Part shown: positions 27,701 through 36,680 of the stretch, one piece after another
Position numbering within the stretch: position 1 is the stretch's first letter
How the letters are laid out: every line of letters begins with the position of its first letter
NCBI RefSeq assembly: GCF_000014225.1
Contig: NC_008228.1
Location: 3,038,001-3,102,000 of the forward strand
Direction: 5' to 3'
Length of the DNA stretch: 64,000 bases
DNA from: Paraglaciecola sp. T6c
GTDB lineage: Bacteria > Pseudomonadota > Gammaproteobacteria > Enterobacterales > Alteromonadaceae
The notes under the pieces: generated by a model
What the model saw: only the letters and a program-made list of their open reading frames with translations
The model's database searches: none
Told to the model about the DNA's origin: nothing
Made by a program: the position numbers and the translations under genes

Positions 27701-27904
27701 TTACTCGAAGTCTTTGCCTGTCACTACTGAAGTAATGTAGGTTTCACTAGGGCTAAGTGCCTCGGCGTACAAGGCACTTTCAAATGTATGCCAAAAGGTG
27801 CTGCCCAGAGCATTTCTGAGCCTATTGCTAATGGGATCATGCAGAGTAAATTGCGCATGTAAATGAATAGGATGATGGTGGATGTGAGGGCATCGAATCA
27901 GCTC
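27701..27904 (-). pseudogene. possible gene remnant or unusual small ORF of 67 codons
   Basis: A minus-strand frame opens after TAA (27905-27907) and stops at 27701-27703. Its last 40 codons read like protein (SNRLRNALGSTFWHTFESAL then YAEALSPSETYITSVVTGKD), while the first part is His-rich. There is no ATG or GTG start, only CTG/ATT codons. It could be the tail of a decayed gene between the YbiB-like gene and nasT, or chance. I do not recognise it. Confidence 0.25.
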
Positions 27905-27942
27905 TTATCCCCTCAATTGTTCATTTCGAGCGGCACATAAAC

Positions 27943-29028
27943 TCAGTGCGCTTTATGTGCCCCCGCAGTTTGATAACTAGCAGTGTCATTTTTAACAGGC
28001 AGGGTAAACGACCACTTTTTGTTACGCCCTTGCCAGCATTGCTCCGCGCGATGTTTAGCATCTTCAAGACTGAGATTCTCAGTGAGTATCAACATTAAGC
28101 TCAAGCTACCCAAAATAGCTTGAGTGCCATATGCATTGTCATTGCTGCCTTGCCACACCTCTACTAACTGTTTCACGTCTAGTGTTTTCGGCTTAGTCAC
28201 CCACTGAGACAAAAATACCGGAACCTCTACGGTGGTTTCTCGTCCTGCTTGACAAAGATGTAAGGTTACCTCGCGCTCAGGGTTGTACTCCACTTCCCCT
28301 CCTTCACCGCGAAAACACATGATGCTGGTTAGAACAGTCGGATTTTGCTCATACACTAGCTTGGCACAGTGACTATGCTTGATGTCTACGCCTCGGTGGA
28401 AAACGCCTTGAAGGCTACAGGGGGCTTGACTGGCATTTAACATACGAGCAAGCGTATTAGCACATGAACGCAGCCCAAACTGGCCGCGTAATTGGATCAT
28501 GTCATCGAGCTTGGGATTTATATCGGCTAAGTCCATATAACTAAAACCCAATGCTTCAAGTTGCTCACCCGCATGAGCAGCATTTCTGGCCGGCTCAATC
28601 CCTAGCTGGGGTAATACATCTTTCAAATATAGCCGGTTTGAATCTGGCTCATGGGTACCGTGTAAAAACACCTTTTTACCTTGCTGACCTAGGGCAATAA
28701 CCGCTAGCAAAAACCAAGGTAAGTGTCGGCGCTTCCCCGCATAGCAACCTAAATCAATATCAATCGGCAGGGCCGCTATCTGTCGGTCATTCACTTCACG
28801 AAAGGCTTGAATGAAACCGGCCAATTCTTCTGCAGTTTCTTCACGTACCCGCAGCAGCATCAAAAAAGCGCCTTTTTGCTCAGGCGTGATCTCATCATTG
28901 ATCAGCATTTTCATGGCTTGGTACGCTTGCGCCTGACTTAGGGTGCCACCAGCGCGTTGGCCGCGGCCAATAATACGAATAAACTCTTTAAATTCTGTGG
29001 GATGTTGCGTGCTGCTGTTTGTTCTCAT
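27943..29028 (-). CDS. ybiB: YbiB-like glycosyl/phosphoribosyl transferase family 3 protein
   Basis: 361 residues, related in fold to anthranilate phosphoribosyltransferase (TrpD) but of the TrpD2/YbiB branch. N-terminal helical domain (GGTLSQAQAYQAMKMLINDE, ITPEQKGAFLMLLRVREETA) and the alpha/beta domain with LGQQGKKVFLHGTHEPDSNR where TrpD has its PRPP loop; the catalytic motifs of true TrpD (GTGGD, KHGNR) are not conserved. E. coli YbiB binds nucleic acid. The gene is next to cobA and nasA on the same strand and is a common neighbour of assimilatory nitrate reductase genes in gammaproteobacteria, but its role there is unknown. Confidence 0.85.
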   Translation of the reverse strand: MRTNSSTQHPTEFKEFIRIIGRGQRAGGTLSQAQAYQAMKMLINDEITPEQKGAFLMLLRVREETAEELAGFIQAFREVNDRQIAALPIDIDLGCYAGKRRHLPWFLLAVIALGQQGKKVFLHGTHEPDSNRLYLKDVLPQLGIEPARNAAHAGEQLEALGFSYMDLADINPKLDDMIQLRGQFGLRSCANTLARMLNASQAPCSLQGVFHRGVDIKHSHCAKLVYEQNPTVLTSIMCFRGEGGEVEYNPEREVTLHLCQAGRETTVEVPVFLSQWVTKPKTLDVKQLVEVWQGSNDNAYGTQAILGSLSLMLILTENLSLEDAKHRAEQCWQGRNKKWSFTLPVKNDTASYQTAGAHKAH

Positions 29029-29191
29029 GGATGTAAAAATGCCTACAGGCTCGTTATGCCTTTATCAATGCGACGCGTCGATGTCTGCTAATGGTGTTTC
29101 AAGTGGATTGTACAATCAGCGCTGAGGCTTTGCTTTCAGGGCTAATCAAAGGCTCACTGCCATGCACTATGCACTCAAAGCACCAATAACG

Positions 29192-30220
29192 TTATAAAGA
29201 CTGTGCAAGCGCATCGTTAATTTCATTATGTGTTTGGCATTGTAAACCGTCTTGTTGGTGATAAGAAACGACTCTTTGACGCTTACTGACCACTTCACCC
29301 ACGATGATAAGCGCAGGCCCAGTAAATTGACGACATACTAAGCGCTGTGCGATGTTTTTTACTTGCCCTATGCACACCTGCTGCTGAGCACTGGTGGCTT
29401 TATCGATTATCGCCACTGGCAAATCAACAGGTAAACCATGCGACTGCAGCTGTTGCATAATCGATTCAACCCGTCGCAATCCCATATAAAATACCAGGGT
29501 TTCAGCGTTTTTACCTTTGGCATCTGGCATAGCGCCATTAACCAAGCTTTGCCAATCTGGCTGTAACGCAGGATCTTTTAAATGCGCAGTAATAAAGCGC
29601 ACTGACTGAGCGCAATCCCTGTGGGTTAACGGTATTCCCGCGTAAGCAGACGCGCCAGATGCCGCGGTAATGCCAGGTACTATGCTAAATGGGATCTGAT
29701 GCTTGGTCAGTAAGTCACATTCTTCAGCCGCTCTAGCAAATATGGCAGGATCACCGCCTTTTAAGCGCGCAATGGTTTTGCCCTCTTTAGCCACACTGAC
29801 TAACAGTTCGCTTATCTGTGTTTGGGTCATGCTATGTTCGCCGCACTTTTTACCCACAAAACGACGCTCTACATGTGCTGGGATCATATCTAGAATATCC
29901 GGATTGACCAGCCAGTCGTACATAACCACATCGACACTTTGCAGTAGTCGATAGGCTTTAACCGTCAGTAATTCTGCATCACCAGGGCCAGAGCCAATAA
30001 GGTGAACATGCCCTACACCATGTTGGGCATTAGCCTTATTTGCGCTGTCATTTAGGTTTTTAAGCCCAGTGCGTAACCCTGCATTTAGTCCTTTAAGCGC
30101 ATCCAATGAGCGCGCTTGTGGCGAGTTCAGATTGAATTTAAAAAGTTGCGCCACAAATTGACTCAATGCCTGTGGCAAAAGACTATTTACATGTGAAATA
30201 ACGCTGGTTGGCGTGTTCAT
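29192..30220 (-). CDS. cobA: uroporphyrinogen-III C-methyltransferase
   Basis: 342 residues. SAM-dependent enzyme making precorrin-2, the precursor of siroheme, the prosthetic group of NirB. SUMT signatures: GHVHLIGSGPGDAELLTVKA (residues about 70-90), VMYDWLVNPDILDMIPAHVE, GKTIARLKGGDPAIFARAAE and VPGITAASGASAYAGIPLTH. An N-terminal extension of about 65 residues precedes the domain. There is no fused CysG dehydrogenase/ferrochelatase part, so those steps are encoded elsewhere. The start overlaps the nasA stop by 4 bp, placing it in the nirBD-nasA operon. Confidence 0.95.
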   Translation of the reverse strand: MNTPTSVISHVNSLLPQALSQFVAQLFKFNLNSPQARSLDALKGLNAGLRTGLKNLNDSANKANAQHGVGHVHLIGSGPGDAELLTVKAYRLLQSVDVVMYDWLVNPDILDMIPAHVERRFVGKKCGEHSMTQTQISELLVSVAKEGKTIARLKGGDPAIFARAAEECDLLTKHQIPFSIVPGITAASGASAYAGIPLTHRDCAQSVRFITAHLKDPALQPDWQSLVNGAMPDAKGKNAETLVFYMGLRRVESIMQQLQSHGLPVDLPVAIIDKATSAQQQVCIGQVKNIAQRLVCRQFTGPALIIVGEVVSKRQRVVSYHQQDGLQCQTHNEINDALAQSL

Positions 30221-33120
30221 AATTGGGTCTCCACAGCGATACGTTCACCGCTAAATGTCATCTGATTTTGTTGGGTATTCTCTGAGGGCGAAGCGCCATT
30301 CACTGTGGCTAAAACAGGCGTGTGGCGGGCGCTATTTGCATTGTCATGCTCGTATTCGTGAGCATTGATCAACTGTTGTAACTCGCTTTTACACGACCCG
30401 CAGTTTGTGCCGCACTTTAGCGTTTCGCCTAATTCATCAACGCTGTTACAGCCTCTGGCTATTGCTTCATTGATCGGGTTGATGCCCACTTTAAAGCAGC
30501 TACAAATTAAACGTCCTTGGTTAAATTGCTCGTCTGGCTCGCCACGTAGCAAAGCGGTTGTTTGCTCTACGCTCAAGCTGTCAGCTGCGAGTAAAGCACT
30601 TAGCCATGGCGCGTTATCCTCTAGGGTATGTACGTCACTAAATGCAGCAAACTGTAATTTATCACCCATTAATGCGTAAGCGCTTTGCTGAGTATCGCCT
30701 TTACGCGCAGCCCAAATATACTTATTGCTGATACTTGTTTGAATAAACTCTTTTAAATCAAAGGCTAGACTGTCGTTTTCAACCCGCGGCGAAGGAATTC
30801 GACCGTGAGCAAACGTCAGCATCTCACCGCCCGCTATCTTGGTTAGGCGCCAATAATCAAATGTCGAGCACAGCTTGCTTATTACGGCTTGGCGTTGCTC
30901 ATGGCTGCCCTGAAGGTGCTGCGTAATAAAGATGTGACCATGATGGAAAAACTCGACTTTTAGTGCGTTAATCGCAGCATGTTTTAATTCAGGTTGGCCA
31001 GAAATAGGGTCGTTGGCGTCTGTGTATAAATGGCTAATATTCGCGGCCGCATTGTTTTGCTCGCTCCAGTGAATGGGTGCGAAAAACTCACCGTTACGCT
31101 GACCTTCATCTATTTTAACCGGTAACATCACTTGACTAAGACTGGTGCTGACTCGTGAGGATAAGGCCAACAAATCACCTTCTTTTACCTGTAACTTAGA
31201 AGCATCAACACTGTTTAGTGCCACGCTAGCATGGGCCACGTGGCTGGTTAGATCGGCACTGGCACCTGTGCGCGTCATGGTGTGCCACTGATCGCGAACC
31301 CGCCCACTGTTAAGCACAAACGGAAATTCAGTCGTGGTGGTTTGTTCAGGGGCTTTAGCCTCAATAGCAATGAACTGGGCTTTTTGACTCGCGGTGAAAA
31401 AGCGACCATCGGTAAACATGCGCTTTACCCCATCAGGGTTGGCTTTATTCACCGGCCATTGAATGGGAACAAGGTTGTCGTACTGTTTTTGCGTTAGCCC
31501 ACATAAACCAGATAAATCAAGATCTCGGCTTCCGTTATTCTGCTCTGCCGTTAAGCCGCAATACTCATCGAAAATTTCACTCGGGTCTGTGTAATTAAAA
31601 CCGTTGCTGAAACCCATTTTTTTCGCCACGTCACAGATAATCTGCCAATCATGACGTGCTTCCCCTGTGGGCGGTAAAAAACCCCGCTGGCGGGAAATTC
31701 TGCGTTCTGAGTTAGTAACCGTACCGTTTTTCTCTGACCAACCTGTGGCAGGCAATACCACGTCAGCCATAGCGATGGTGTCATTGTTAGCCACGCAATC
31801 TGAAACCACCACCATTTCACATTTGTTTAAAGCGGCTTTAATTTTATGCCTATTGGGCATGCTCACCATAGGGTTCGTTGCCATTACCCAAACGGCTTTA
31901 ATCTTGCCTTGCTCGATGGCATCAAACATATCCACCGCTTTCAAGCCAATATCAGGCACGATGGTGGGTGACTGCCAGTAGTTTTGCACTAGCGCTCGAT
32001 GCTGTGCATTACCAATATCCATGTGACACGCCAACATATTGGCAAGCCCACCCACTTCACGACCGCCCATCGCGTTTGGCTGGCCCGTGATGGAAAACGG
32101 TCCGCAACCTTCACGACCTATTTTGCCCGTGGCAAGATGGCAATTGATAATCGCATTGGCTTTATCAACACCGCTGCTAGATTGGTTTACACCCATTGAA
32201 TAAAAGCTGATTGCTGACTCACTGCCTGCAAAGAGCTGATAAAACTGTTCAATTAAGGTTTGATTAACATCACAATATTCGGCAACAGCCTTAAGAGTCC
32301 AACTTTCACAGGCGGTAATGGTGGCATCGAATCCCTCGGTGAAAGCGGCAATGTAATCTGAATTGAGGTGTTTATGTTGCTCAAGATAGTGAACTAGGCC
32401 ATTGAATAACGCTACATCGGTGCCTGGTTTAATGGGTAAGTGTAAGTCTGCGGCCTCACAACTTGCGGTGCGCCGCGGATCGATGAACACCAAACGCATA
32501 TTCGGGTTGAGCTTTTTCGCCCGCTCAATACGTTGAAACAATACTGGATGTGTCCAAGCGGCATTTGAGCCCACAAGCACCAATAATTCTGTTTGCTCTA
32601 AATCTTCATAGCTACAAGGTACGGTATCAGCACCAAACGCACGTTTGTAGGCAGCCACTGCAGATGACATGCACAAACGTGAGTTGGTATCTATGTTGCC
32701 GCTACCGATATAGCCCTTCATTAATTTGTTGGCGACGTAATAATCTTCGGTCAATAGTTGCCCTGACACGTAAAATGCGACTGAGTCTGGCCCGTGCTCC
32801 TTTATAAGGCTGGCAAATTTGTTGGCTACGGTGCTGATAGCAGCATCCCATTGAGCCCTCTGGCCATTAACCATAGGAGTCATGAGTCGACCTTGCTTAA
32901 CGTTGGTTTGGGCCAACTTACTGCCTTTAACGCATAAGCGCCCAAAGTTAGCTGGGTGGCTAACCGTGCCCTGAACGCTAACAAGTTGTTCGCTGTCACC
33001 CTCGACGTTACTGGTAACGTCTACACCACACCCTACTCCGCAATAAGGGCAAGTTGTGGTGCTTAGCTTTGAACACGCTCCTTGAACTGAGGACTGAGAA
33101 GCGCTGGTTGGGTTTATCAT
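30217..33120 (-). CDS. nasA: assimilatory nitrate reductase catalytic subunit
   Basis: 967 residues, cytoplasmic molybdopterin-guanine-dinucleotide enzyme reducing nitrate to nitrite. Order: N-terminal [4Fe-4S] motif CPYCGVGCGVDV with a later Cys in RLCVKG; molybdopterin domains (FYVSGQLLTEDYYVANKLMK, SRLCMSSAVAAYKRAFGAD, GREGCGPFSITGQPNAMGGR); a molybdopterin dinucleotide-binding domain (FPFVLNSGRVRDQWHTMTRT); and a C-terminal BFD-like [2Fe-2S] domain, LICSCFKVG ... LKCGTNCGSCKSEL, which takes electrons from an NADH- or ferredoxin-linked donor. It lies downstream of nirD by 49 bp and overlaps cobA by 4 bp. No separate NADH reductase subunit (NasB-type) is present. Confidence 0.95.
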   Translation of the reverse strand: MINPTSASQSSVQGACSKLSTTTCPYCGVGCGVDVTSNVEGDSEQLVSVQGTVSHPANFGRLCVKGSKLAQTNVKQGRLMTPMVNGQRAQWDAAISTVANKFASLIKEHGPDSVAFYVSGQLLTEDYYVANKLMKGYIGSGNIDTNSRLCMSSAVAAYKRAFGADTVPCSYEDLEQTELLVLVGSNAAWTHPVLFQRIERAKKLNPNMRLVFIDPRRTASCEAADLHLPIKPGTDVALFNGLVHYLEQHKHLNSDYIAAFTEGFDATITACESWTLKAVAEYCDVNQTLIEQFYQLFAGSESAISFYSMGVNQSSSGVDKANAIINCHLATGKIGREGCGPFSITGQPNAMGGREVGGLANMLACHMDIGNAQHRALVQNYWQSPTIVPDIGLKAVDMFDAIEQGKIKAVWVMATNPMVSMPNRHKIKAALNKCEMVVVSDCVANNDTIAMADVVLPATGWSEKNGTVTNSERRISRQRGFLPPTGEARHDWQIICDVAKKMGFSNGFNYTDPSEIFDEYCGLTAEQNNGSRDLDLSGLCGLTQKQYDNLVPIQWPVNKANPDGVKRMFTDGRFFTASQKAQFIAIEAKAPEQTTTTEFPFVLNSGRVRDQWHTMTRTGASADLTSHVAHASVALNSVDASKLQVKEGDLLALSSRVSTSLSQVMLPVKIDEGQRNGEFFAPIHWSEQNNAAANISHLYTDANDPISGQPELKHAAINALKVEFFHHGHIFITQHLQGSHEQRQAVISKLCSTFDYWRLTKIAGGEMLTFAHGRIPSPRVENDSLAFDLKEFIQTSISNKYIWAARKGDTQQSAYALMGDKLQFAAFSDVHTLEDNAPWLSALLAADSLSVEQTTALLRGEPDEQFNQGRLICSCFKVGINPINEAIARGCNSVDELGETLKCGTNCGSCKSELQQLINAHEYEHDNANSARHTPVLATVNGASPSENTQQNQMTFSGERIAVETQL

Positions 33121-33169
33121 GTAGTAGGGCCTTTTGAAAAATTAACTTATAGGCTGCATCAAGGTGGCA

Positions 33170-33514
33170 TTACGCCACCGCTAGCTGCACCTTGTCGCCC
33201 TCAACACGCACGTCATAGACACTGACTTTACGCGCTTCATCGTCTAGGCATTTACCGCTTGTTAAACAGTAACGCTGTTTGTACAAAGGCGAAATAATCA
33301 CAGTTTTATCTGCCACTGAACCAATCAAACCTCGATACAACACATTTGCTTTACCAATAGGATCCCAGTTACTGATGGCATAAAAGTGTACTTCGCCTTT
33401 CTCTCGTACTTTAAAAATGGCCACTTGTTGCTCTTTCACTAACGCACACACGCCTGAGTTATCAACCAAATCATTAAGGTGACAAATATCTGTCCAATTT
33501 TGTTCTGTGCTCAT
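33170..33514 (-). CDS. nirD: nitrite reductase (NADH) small subunit
   Basis: 114 residues from ATG 33514, preceded by GGAGTCA 4-5 bp ahead and 10 bp after the nirB stop; an in-frame Met 66 bp upstream lies inside nirB and is unlikely. It has the Rieske-like fold of NirD (NWTDICHLNDLVDNSGVCAL, AISNWDPIGKANVLYRGLIG) without the iron-ligating Cys/His pairs, as usual for NirD, and ends KQRYCLTSGKCLDDEARKVS. It assists NirB in the six-electron reduction of nitrite to ammonium. Confidence 0.95.
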   Translation of the reverse strand: MSTEQNWTDICHLNDLVDNSGVCALVKEQQVAIFKVREKGEVHFYAISNWDPIGKANVLYRGLIGSVADKTVIISPLYKQRYCLTSGKCLDDEARKVSVYDVRVEGDKVQLAVA

Positions 33515-33524
33515 AACTGACTCC

Positions 33525-36110
33525 TTACGCCAACTCAACAACATCGATAATTTGCTCGGTACCTTTGCCGGATTTAGCAAGGGTCTCTAGTTCCGCTTCC
33601 GTAGCGGGTCGAATTTGCGCGCGCTCTTGTACAAACACGACATTTTTATCGCTCTGTTCGCTGTTGACGAATTGACGAAAACGTTTACGTGAAGACTCAT
33701 CTTCAATGGCTGTTTTCCACTCACATTGGTAAGTATCTTTGATGTGTTGCATTTGTTGCTCGAGCTCTTCGCCTAAGCCTAGGGAGTCGTTGATCACCAC
33801 ATCTTGCAAATACGCTAACCCGCCTTCTAGATTCTCTAACCATACTGAGGTGCGCTGTAAACGATCCGCAGTTGCCACGTAAAACATCAACACGCGGTCA
33901 ATATATTTAACTAAGGTGGCGTCATCTAAATCAGTAGCAAACAAATCCGCATGGCGAGGTTTCATGCCGCCGTTACCACATACATATAGGTTCCAGCCGT
34001 TTTCAGTAGCAATAACCCCTATGTCTTTACTCTGTGCTTCTGCGCACTCGCGGGTGCAACCTGACACACCAAATTTTATTTTGTGCGGCGCACGTAGACC
34101 TTTATAACGGTTCTCCAGATCGATAGCCTGACCCACAGAATCTTGCACACCGAAACGACACCAAGTACTGCCTACACAAGACTTAACGGTACGCAGTGAT
34201 TTCGCATAGGCATGACCGGTTTCAAAACCGGCAGCAATAAGGGCTTCCCAAATAGGCGGAAGTTGTTCGACTCGCGCGCCGAACAAATCGATACGTTGGC
34301 CACCTGTGACCTTGGTATACAAGTTGTATTTTTTCGCAACTTGACCCAATACAATCAGTTTGTCTGGGGTAATTTCACCGCCGGCAATACGTGGCACGAC
34401 CGAGTAGGTCCCGTTTTTCTGCATATTGCCTAAATAAGTATCATTGGTGTCTTGTAAGGCTACGTGAGGCTTTTCTAACACGAAGTCATTCCACACCGAG
34501 GCCATAATTGAGCCCACAGCAGGCTTACAAATTTCACAGCCTAAACCGTGACCGTGTTTTTCAATCAACTCGTCAAAGCTTTGAATTTTGCCGACTTTAA
34601 CCATGTGATAAAGCTCTTGGCGCGAATAAGCAAAATGCTCACAGATGTCTTTTTTCACTTCCACGCCGCGTTTGCCCAATTCACTGTCGACCACGGTTTT
34701 CAGTAACGCCGAACACCCACCGCAACCAGTGCTGGCTTTAGTGCATGATTTAACACTGGCTAAATCGCAGGCTCCGCCATCAAAAGCAGCAATAATGTCG
34801 CCTTTTGATACGTTGTGACATGAGCAAATGGTCGCCGTTTCAGGCAGCGCGTCTGCGCCTAAGCCACCTGCTGGCGCATCACCTGAGGCAGGCAAAATCA
34901 AGCTTTCAGGGTGTTCAGGTAAATCGATGCCATTTAACGCATATTGTAGAAGCGTGTCGTAGTCACTGGTGTCTCCGACCAAAACGGCGCCAAGCAGCAC
35001 ACTTTGCTCATGGTTAACCACCATTTTTTTATACACGCCATCAGGCTGATTTTCATAAATGTAGGTTTGCGCACCAGGTATGCGAGCATGTGCATCACCA
35101 ATAGAGCCCACTTCAACGCCCATGAGTTTGAGCTTGGTGCTCATATCTGCGCCTAAAAATTCTACATCGCCACCCGTGATGTGACTCGCTGCAGCGCGCG
35201 CCATGGTGTAGCCTGGGGCAACTAAGCCAAAAATAAAGTTATTCCATAAGGCACATTCGCCAATAGCATAAATATCTGGCTCGGACGTTAAACAGTGGTT
35301 ATCAACCACAATACCGCCGCGTTCGCCGATTTTAATCTCATATTGGCGTGCTAGCGTATCCTGTGGCCGAATACCTGCTGAGAACAGGATCATGTCGGTC
35401 TCTAAAAAATCCCCATCGGCAAAACACATGCGATAACGACTTGTTTGACCCGCCTCAATACGCTGTGTGGCTTTTTGGGTGTGAACTTGCACGCCTAAGG
35501 CTTCAATCTTGTCTTTTAATAGACGACCGCCGCCTGTGTCGACTTGAACCGCCATTAATTGCGGAGCAAACTCCACAACGTGAGTTTCAAGACCAGCCTC
35601 TCGCAATGCGTTCGCCGCTTCTAAACCCAATAAGCCGCCCCCCACAACCACACCGGTTTTGCTCACTTTAGCTGAAGCGCTGATATCCTCTAAATCTTCA
35701 ATGGTGCGGTACACCAAGCAATGAGGTTGATCGTTCCCCTCAATTGGTGGCACAAACGGATAAGAGCCAGTGGCCATGATGAGTTTGTCGTAAGCGAAAA
35801 CCTGACCGGATTTGGTTTTAACAAACTTACCTAGCTTGTCAATATCGACCACTGCGGCATCAAGGTGAAAATCAACACCTAATGCTTCATAGTGTGCTGG
35901 CGTGGTTAACGCGAGATCGTCCGCTGTCTTGCCTGAGAAATATTCCGACAAATGCACTCGGTCGTAAGCGAGTCTTGGCTCAGCTGATAACACAGTGACT
36001 TTATAAGTAATAGAAGGGTCGGTTTTGCCGTGGTTAGTGATTTGCTCAACAAAATGGTGGCCCACCATTCCGTTTCCTACCACGACTATATTGACTGTAT
36101 TTGCTGACAT
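33525..36110 (-). CDS. nirB: nitrite reductase (NADH) large subunit
   Basis: 861 residues from ATG 36110 (AGGGGAC 4-5 bp ahead; an in-frame start 30 bp upstream lacks such a site). Cytoplasmic enzyme reducing nitrite to ammonium with NADH. Order: FAD/NADH oxidoreductase domain (NIVVVGNGMVGHHFVEQI, GVVVGGGLLGLEAANALRE, DIYAIGECALWN), a BFD-like [2Fe-2S] domain (ATICSCHNVSKGDII ... KSCTKASTGCGGCSALLKT), then the sulfite/nitrite reductase repeats with the siroheme-[4Fe-4S] ligands VGSTWCRFGVQD and GVSGCTRECAEAQSKDIGV. First gene of the nirB-nirD-nasA-cobA unit, behind a leader with an intrinsic terminator. Confidence 0.96.
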   Translation of the reverse strand: MSANTVNIVVVGNGMVGHHFVEQITNHGKTDPSITYKVTVLSAEPRLAYDRVHLSEYFSGKTADDLALTTPAHYEALGVDFHLDAAVVDIDKLGKFVKTKSGQVFAYDKLIMATGSYPFVPPIEGNDQPHCLVYRTIEDLEDISASAKVSKTGVVVGGGLLGLEAANALREAGLETHVVEFAPQLMAVQVDTGGGRLLKDKIEALGVQVHTQKATQRIEAGQTSRYRMCFADGDFLETDMILFSAGIRPQDTLARQYEIKIGERGGIVVDNHCLTSEPDIYAIGECALWNNFIFGLVAPGYTMARAAASHITGGDVEFLGADMSTKLKLMGVEVGSIGDAHARIPGAQTYIYENQPDGVYKKMVVNHEQSVLLGAVLVGDTSDYDTLLQYALNGIDLPEHPESLILPASGDAPAGGLGADALPETATICSCHNVSKGDIIAAFDGGACDLASVKSCTKASTGCGGCSALLKTVVDSELGKRGVEVKKDICEHFAYSRQELYHMVKVGKIQSFDELIEKHGHGLGCEICKPAVGSIMASVWNDFVLEKPHVALQDTNDTYLGNMQKNGTYSVVPRIAGGEITPDKLIVLGQVAKKYNLYTKVTGGQRIDLFGARVEQLPPIWEALIAAGFETGHAYAKSLRTVKSCVGSTWCRFGVQDSVGQAIDLENRYKGLRAPHKIKFGVSGCTRECAEAQSKDIGVIATENGWNLYVCGNGGMKPRHADLFATDLDDATLVKYIDRVLMFYVATADRLQRTSVWLENLEGGLAYLQDVVINDSLGLGEELEQQMQHIKDTYQCEWKTAIEDESSRKRFRQFVNSEQSDKNVVFVQERAQIRPATEAELETLAKSGKGTEQIIDVVELA

Positions 36111-36154
36111 GTTGGTCCCCTGAACGAAGTGTTTACTCAACTAATTTTGCCCAT

Positions 36155-36197
36155 AAAAAAAGCCCACGCGACTGAGTGCTAACAGTCTGAGTGGGCT
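36155..36197 (-). terminator. leader terminator (attenuator) upstream of nirB
   Basis: On the minus strand GCCCAC-UCA-GACUG-loop-CAGUC-GC-GUGGGC (36162-36196) is followed directly by U7. It lies 45 nt before the nirB start codon and so would end transcription before the operon unless prevented. Two smaller hairpins come first: GCGAA-UACCG-UUCGC (36256-36270) and GGCA-AUUAG-UGCC (36218-36230), possible ANTAR targets for NasT, although their loops are 5 nt rather than the usual 6. Confidence 0.8.
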
Positions 36198-36297
36198 TCT
36201 TTGCCTGTTCCATGCTTGGCACTAATTGCCGGCACAGTACATAAATGTATTTATCGCGAACGGTATTCGCTATCTAAAACGAGTTCAGTTAAATTAA

Positions 36298-36313
36298 TGC
36301 AGGATCATTGCCA
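36298..36313 (-). promoter_or_regulatory. sigma-54-type promoter of the nirB operon
   Basis: Minus-strand TGGCAATGATCCTGCA has GG-N10-GC and matches TGGCA at -24. Transcription would begin near 36287, giving a leader of about 175 nt that includes the attenuator. Confidence 0.6.
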
Positions 36314-36374
36314 AGTATTAATTCCTTATAATTCATATGGTTATAATTCACGATTTGGGATTTGAATTTTATGG

Positions 36375-36391
36375 CGCTTAATTTTGGTGCA
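36375..36391. promoter_or_regulatory. possible NtrC half-site upstream of the nirB promoter
   Basis: CGCTTAATTTTGGTGCA: the right half GGTGCA is perfect, the left half keeps only GC of TGCACC. It lies about 65-90 bp upstream of the sigma-54-like promoter. Confidence 0.35.
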
Positions 36392-36416
36392 AAGTACCTA
36401 AAATGGAGCAAACACC

Positions 36417-36563
36417 ATGGGCTGCTTTACGTTAAGTTGTGTACAGAACACCGCGACTCTCGGATTAGATCATTCCCGCGAATTGCTGTTAAGTATCGAT
36501 GGATTGCACATTGTTTGCCCAAACAGCCGTAAACAGCGGATTTTTGGTTCCTTTGTCTGCTGA
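36417..36563 (+). CDS. possible 48-residue small protein, Cys-containing
   Basis: ATG 36417 with GGAG nine bases ahead opens a frame ending at TGA 36561-36563. The peptide begins MGCFTLSCVQNTATLGLDHS and ends IFGSFVC, with four cysteines and no membrane helix. It is divergent from nirB and 118 bp before the TraB-like gene. No known family is recognised; position and the ribosome binding site are the only support. Confidence 0.3.
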   Translation: MGCFTLSCVQNTATLGLDHSRELLLSIDGLHIVCPNSRKQRIFGSFVC

Positions 36564-36680
36564 AAAGCGGCACACTGAGTGATTAACGACTAGGTTATTT
36601 GTACTCATTCAGCGCTTTTTTGACTCAGTAAGCCCGACGAGTCCTAAGAAGCCGATTATATATCTCGTAAAGGAAGACTA

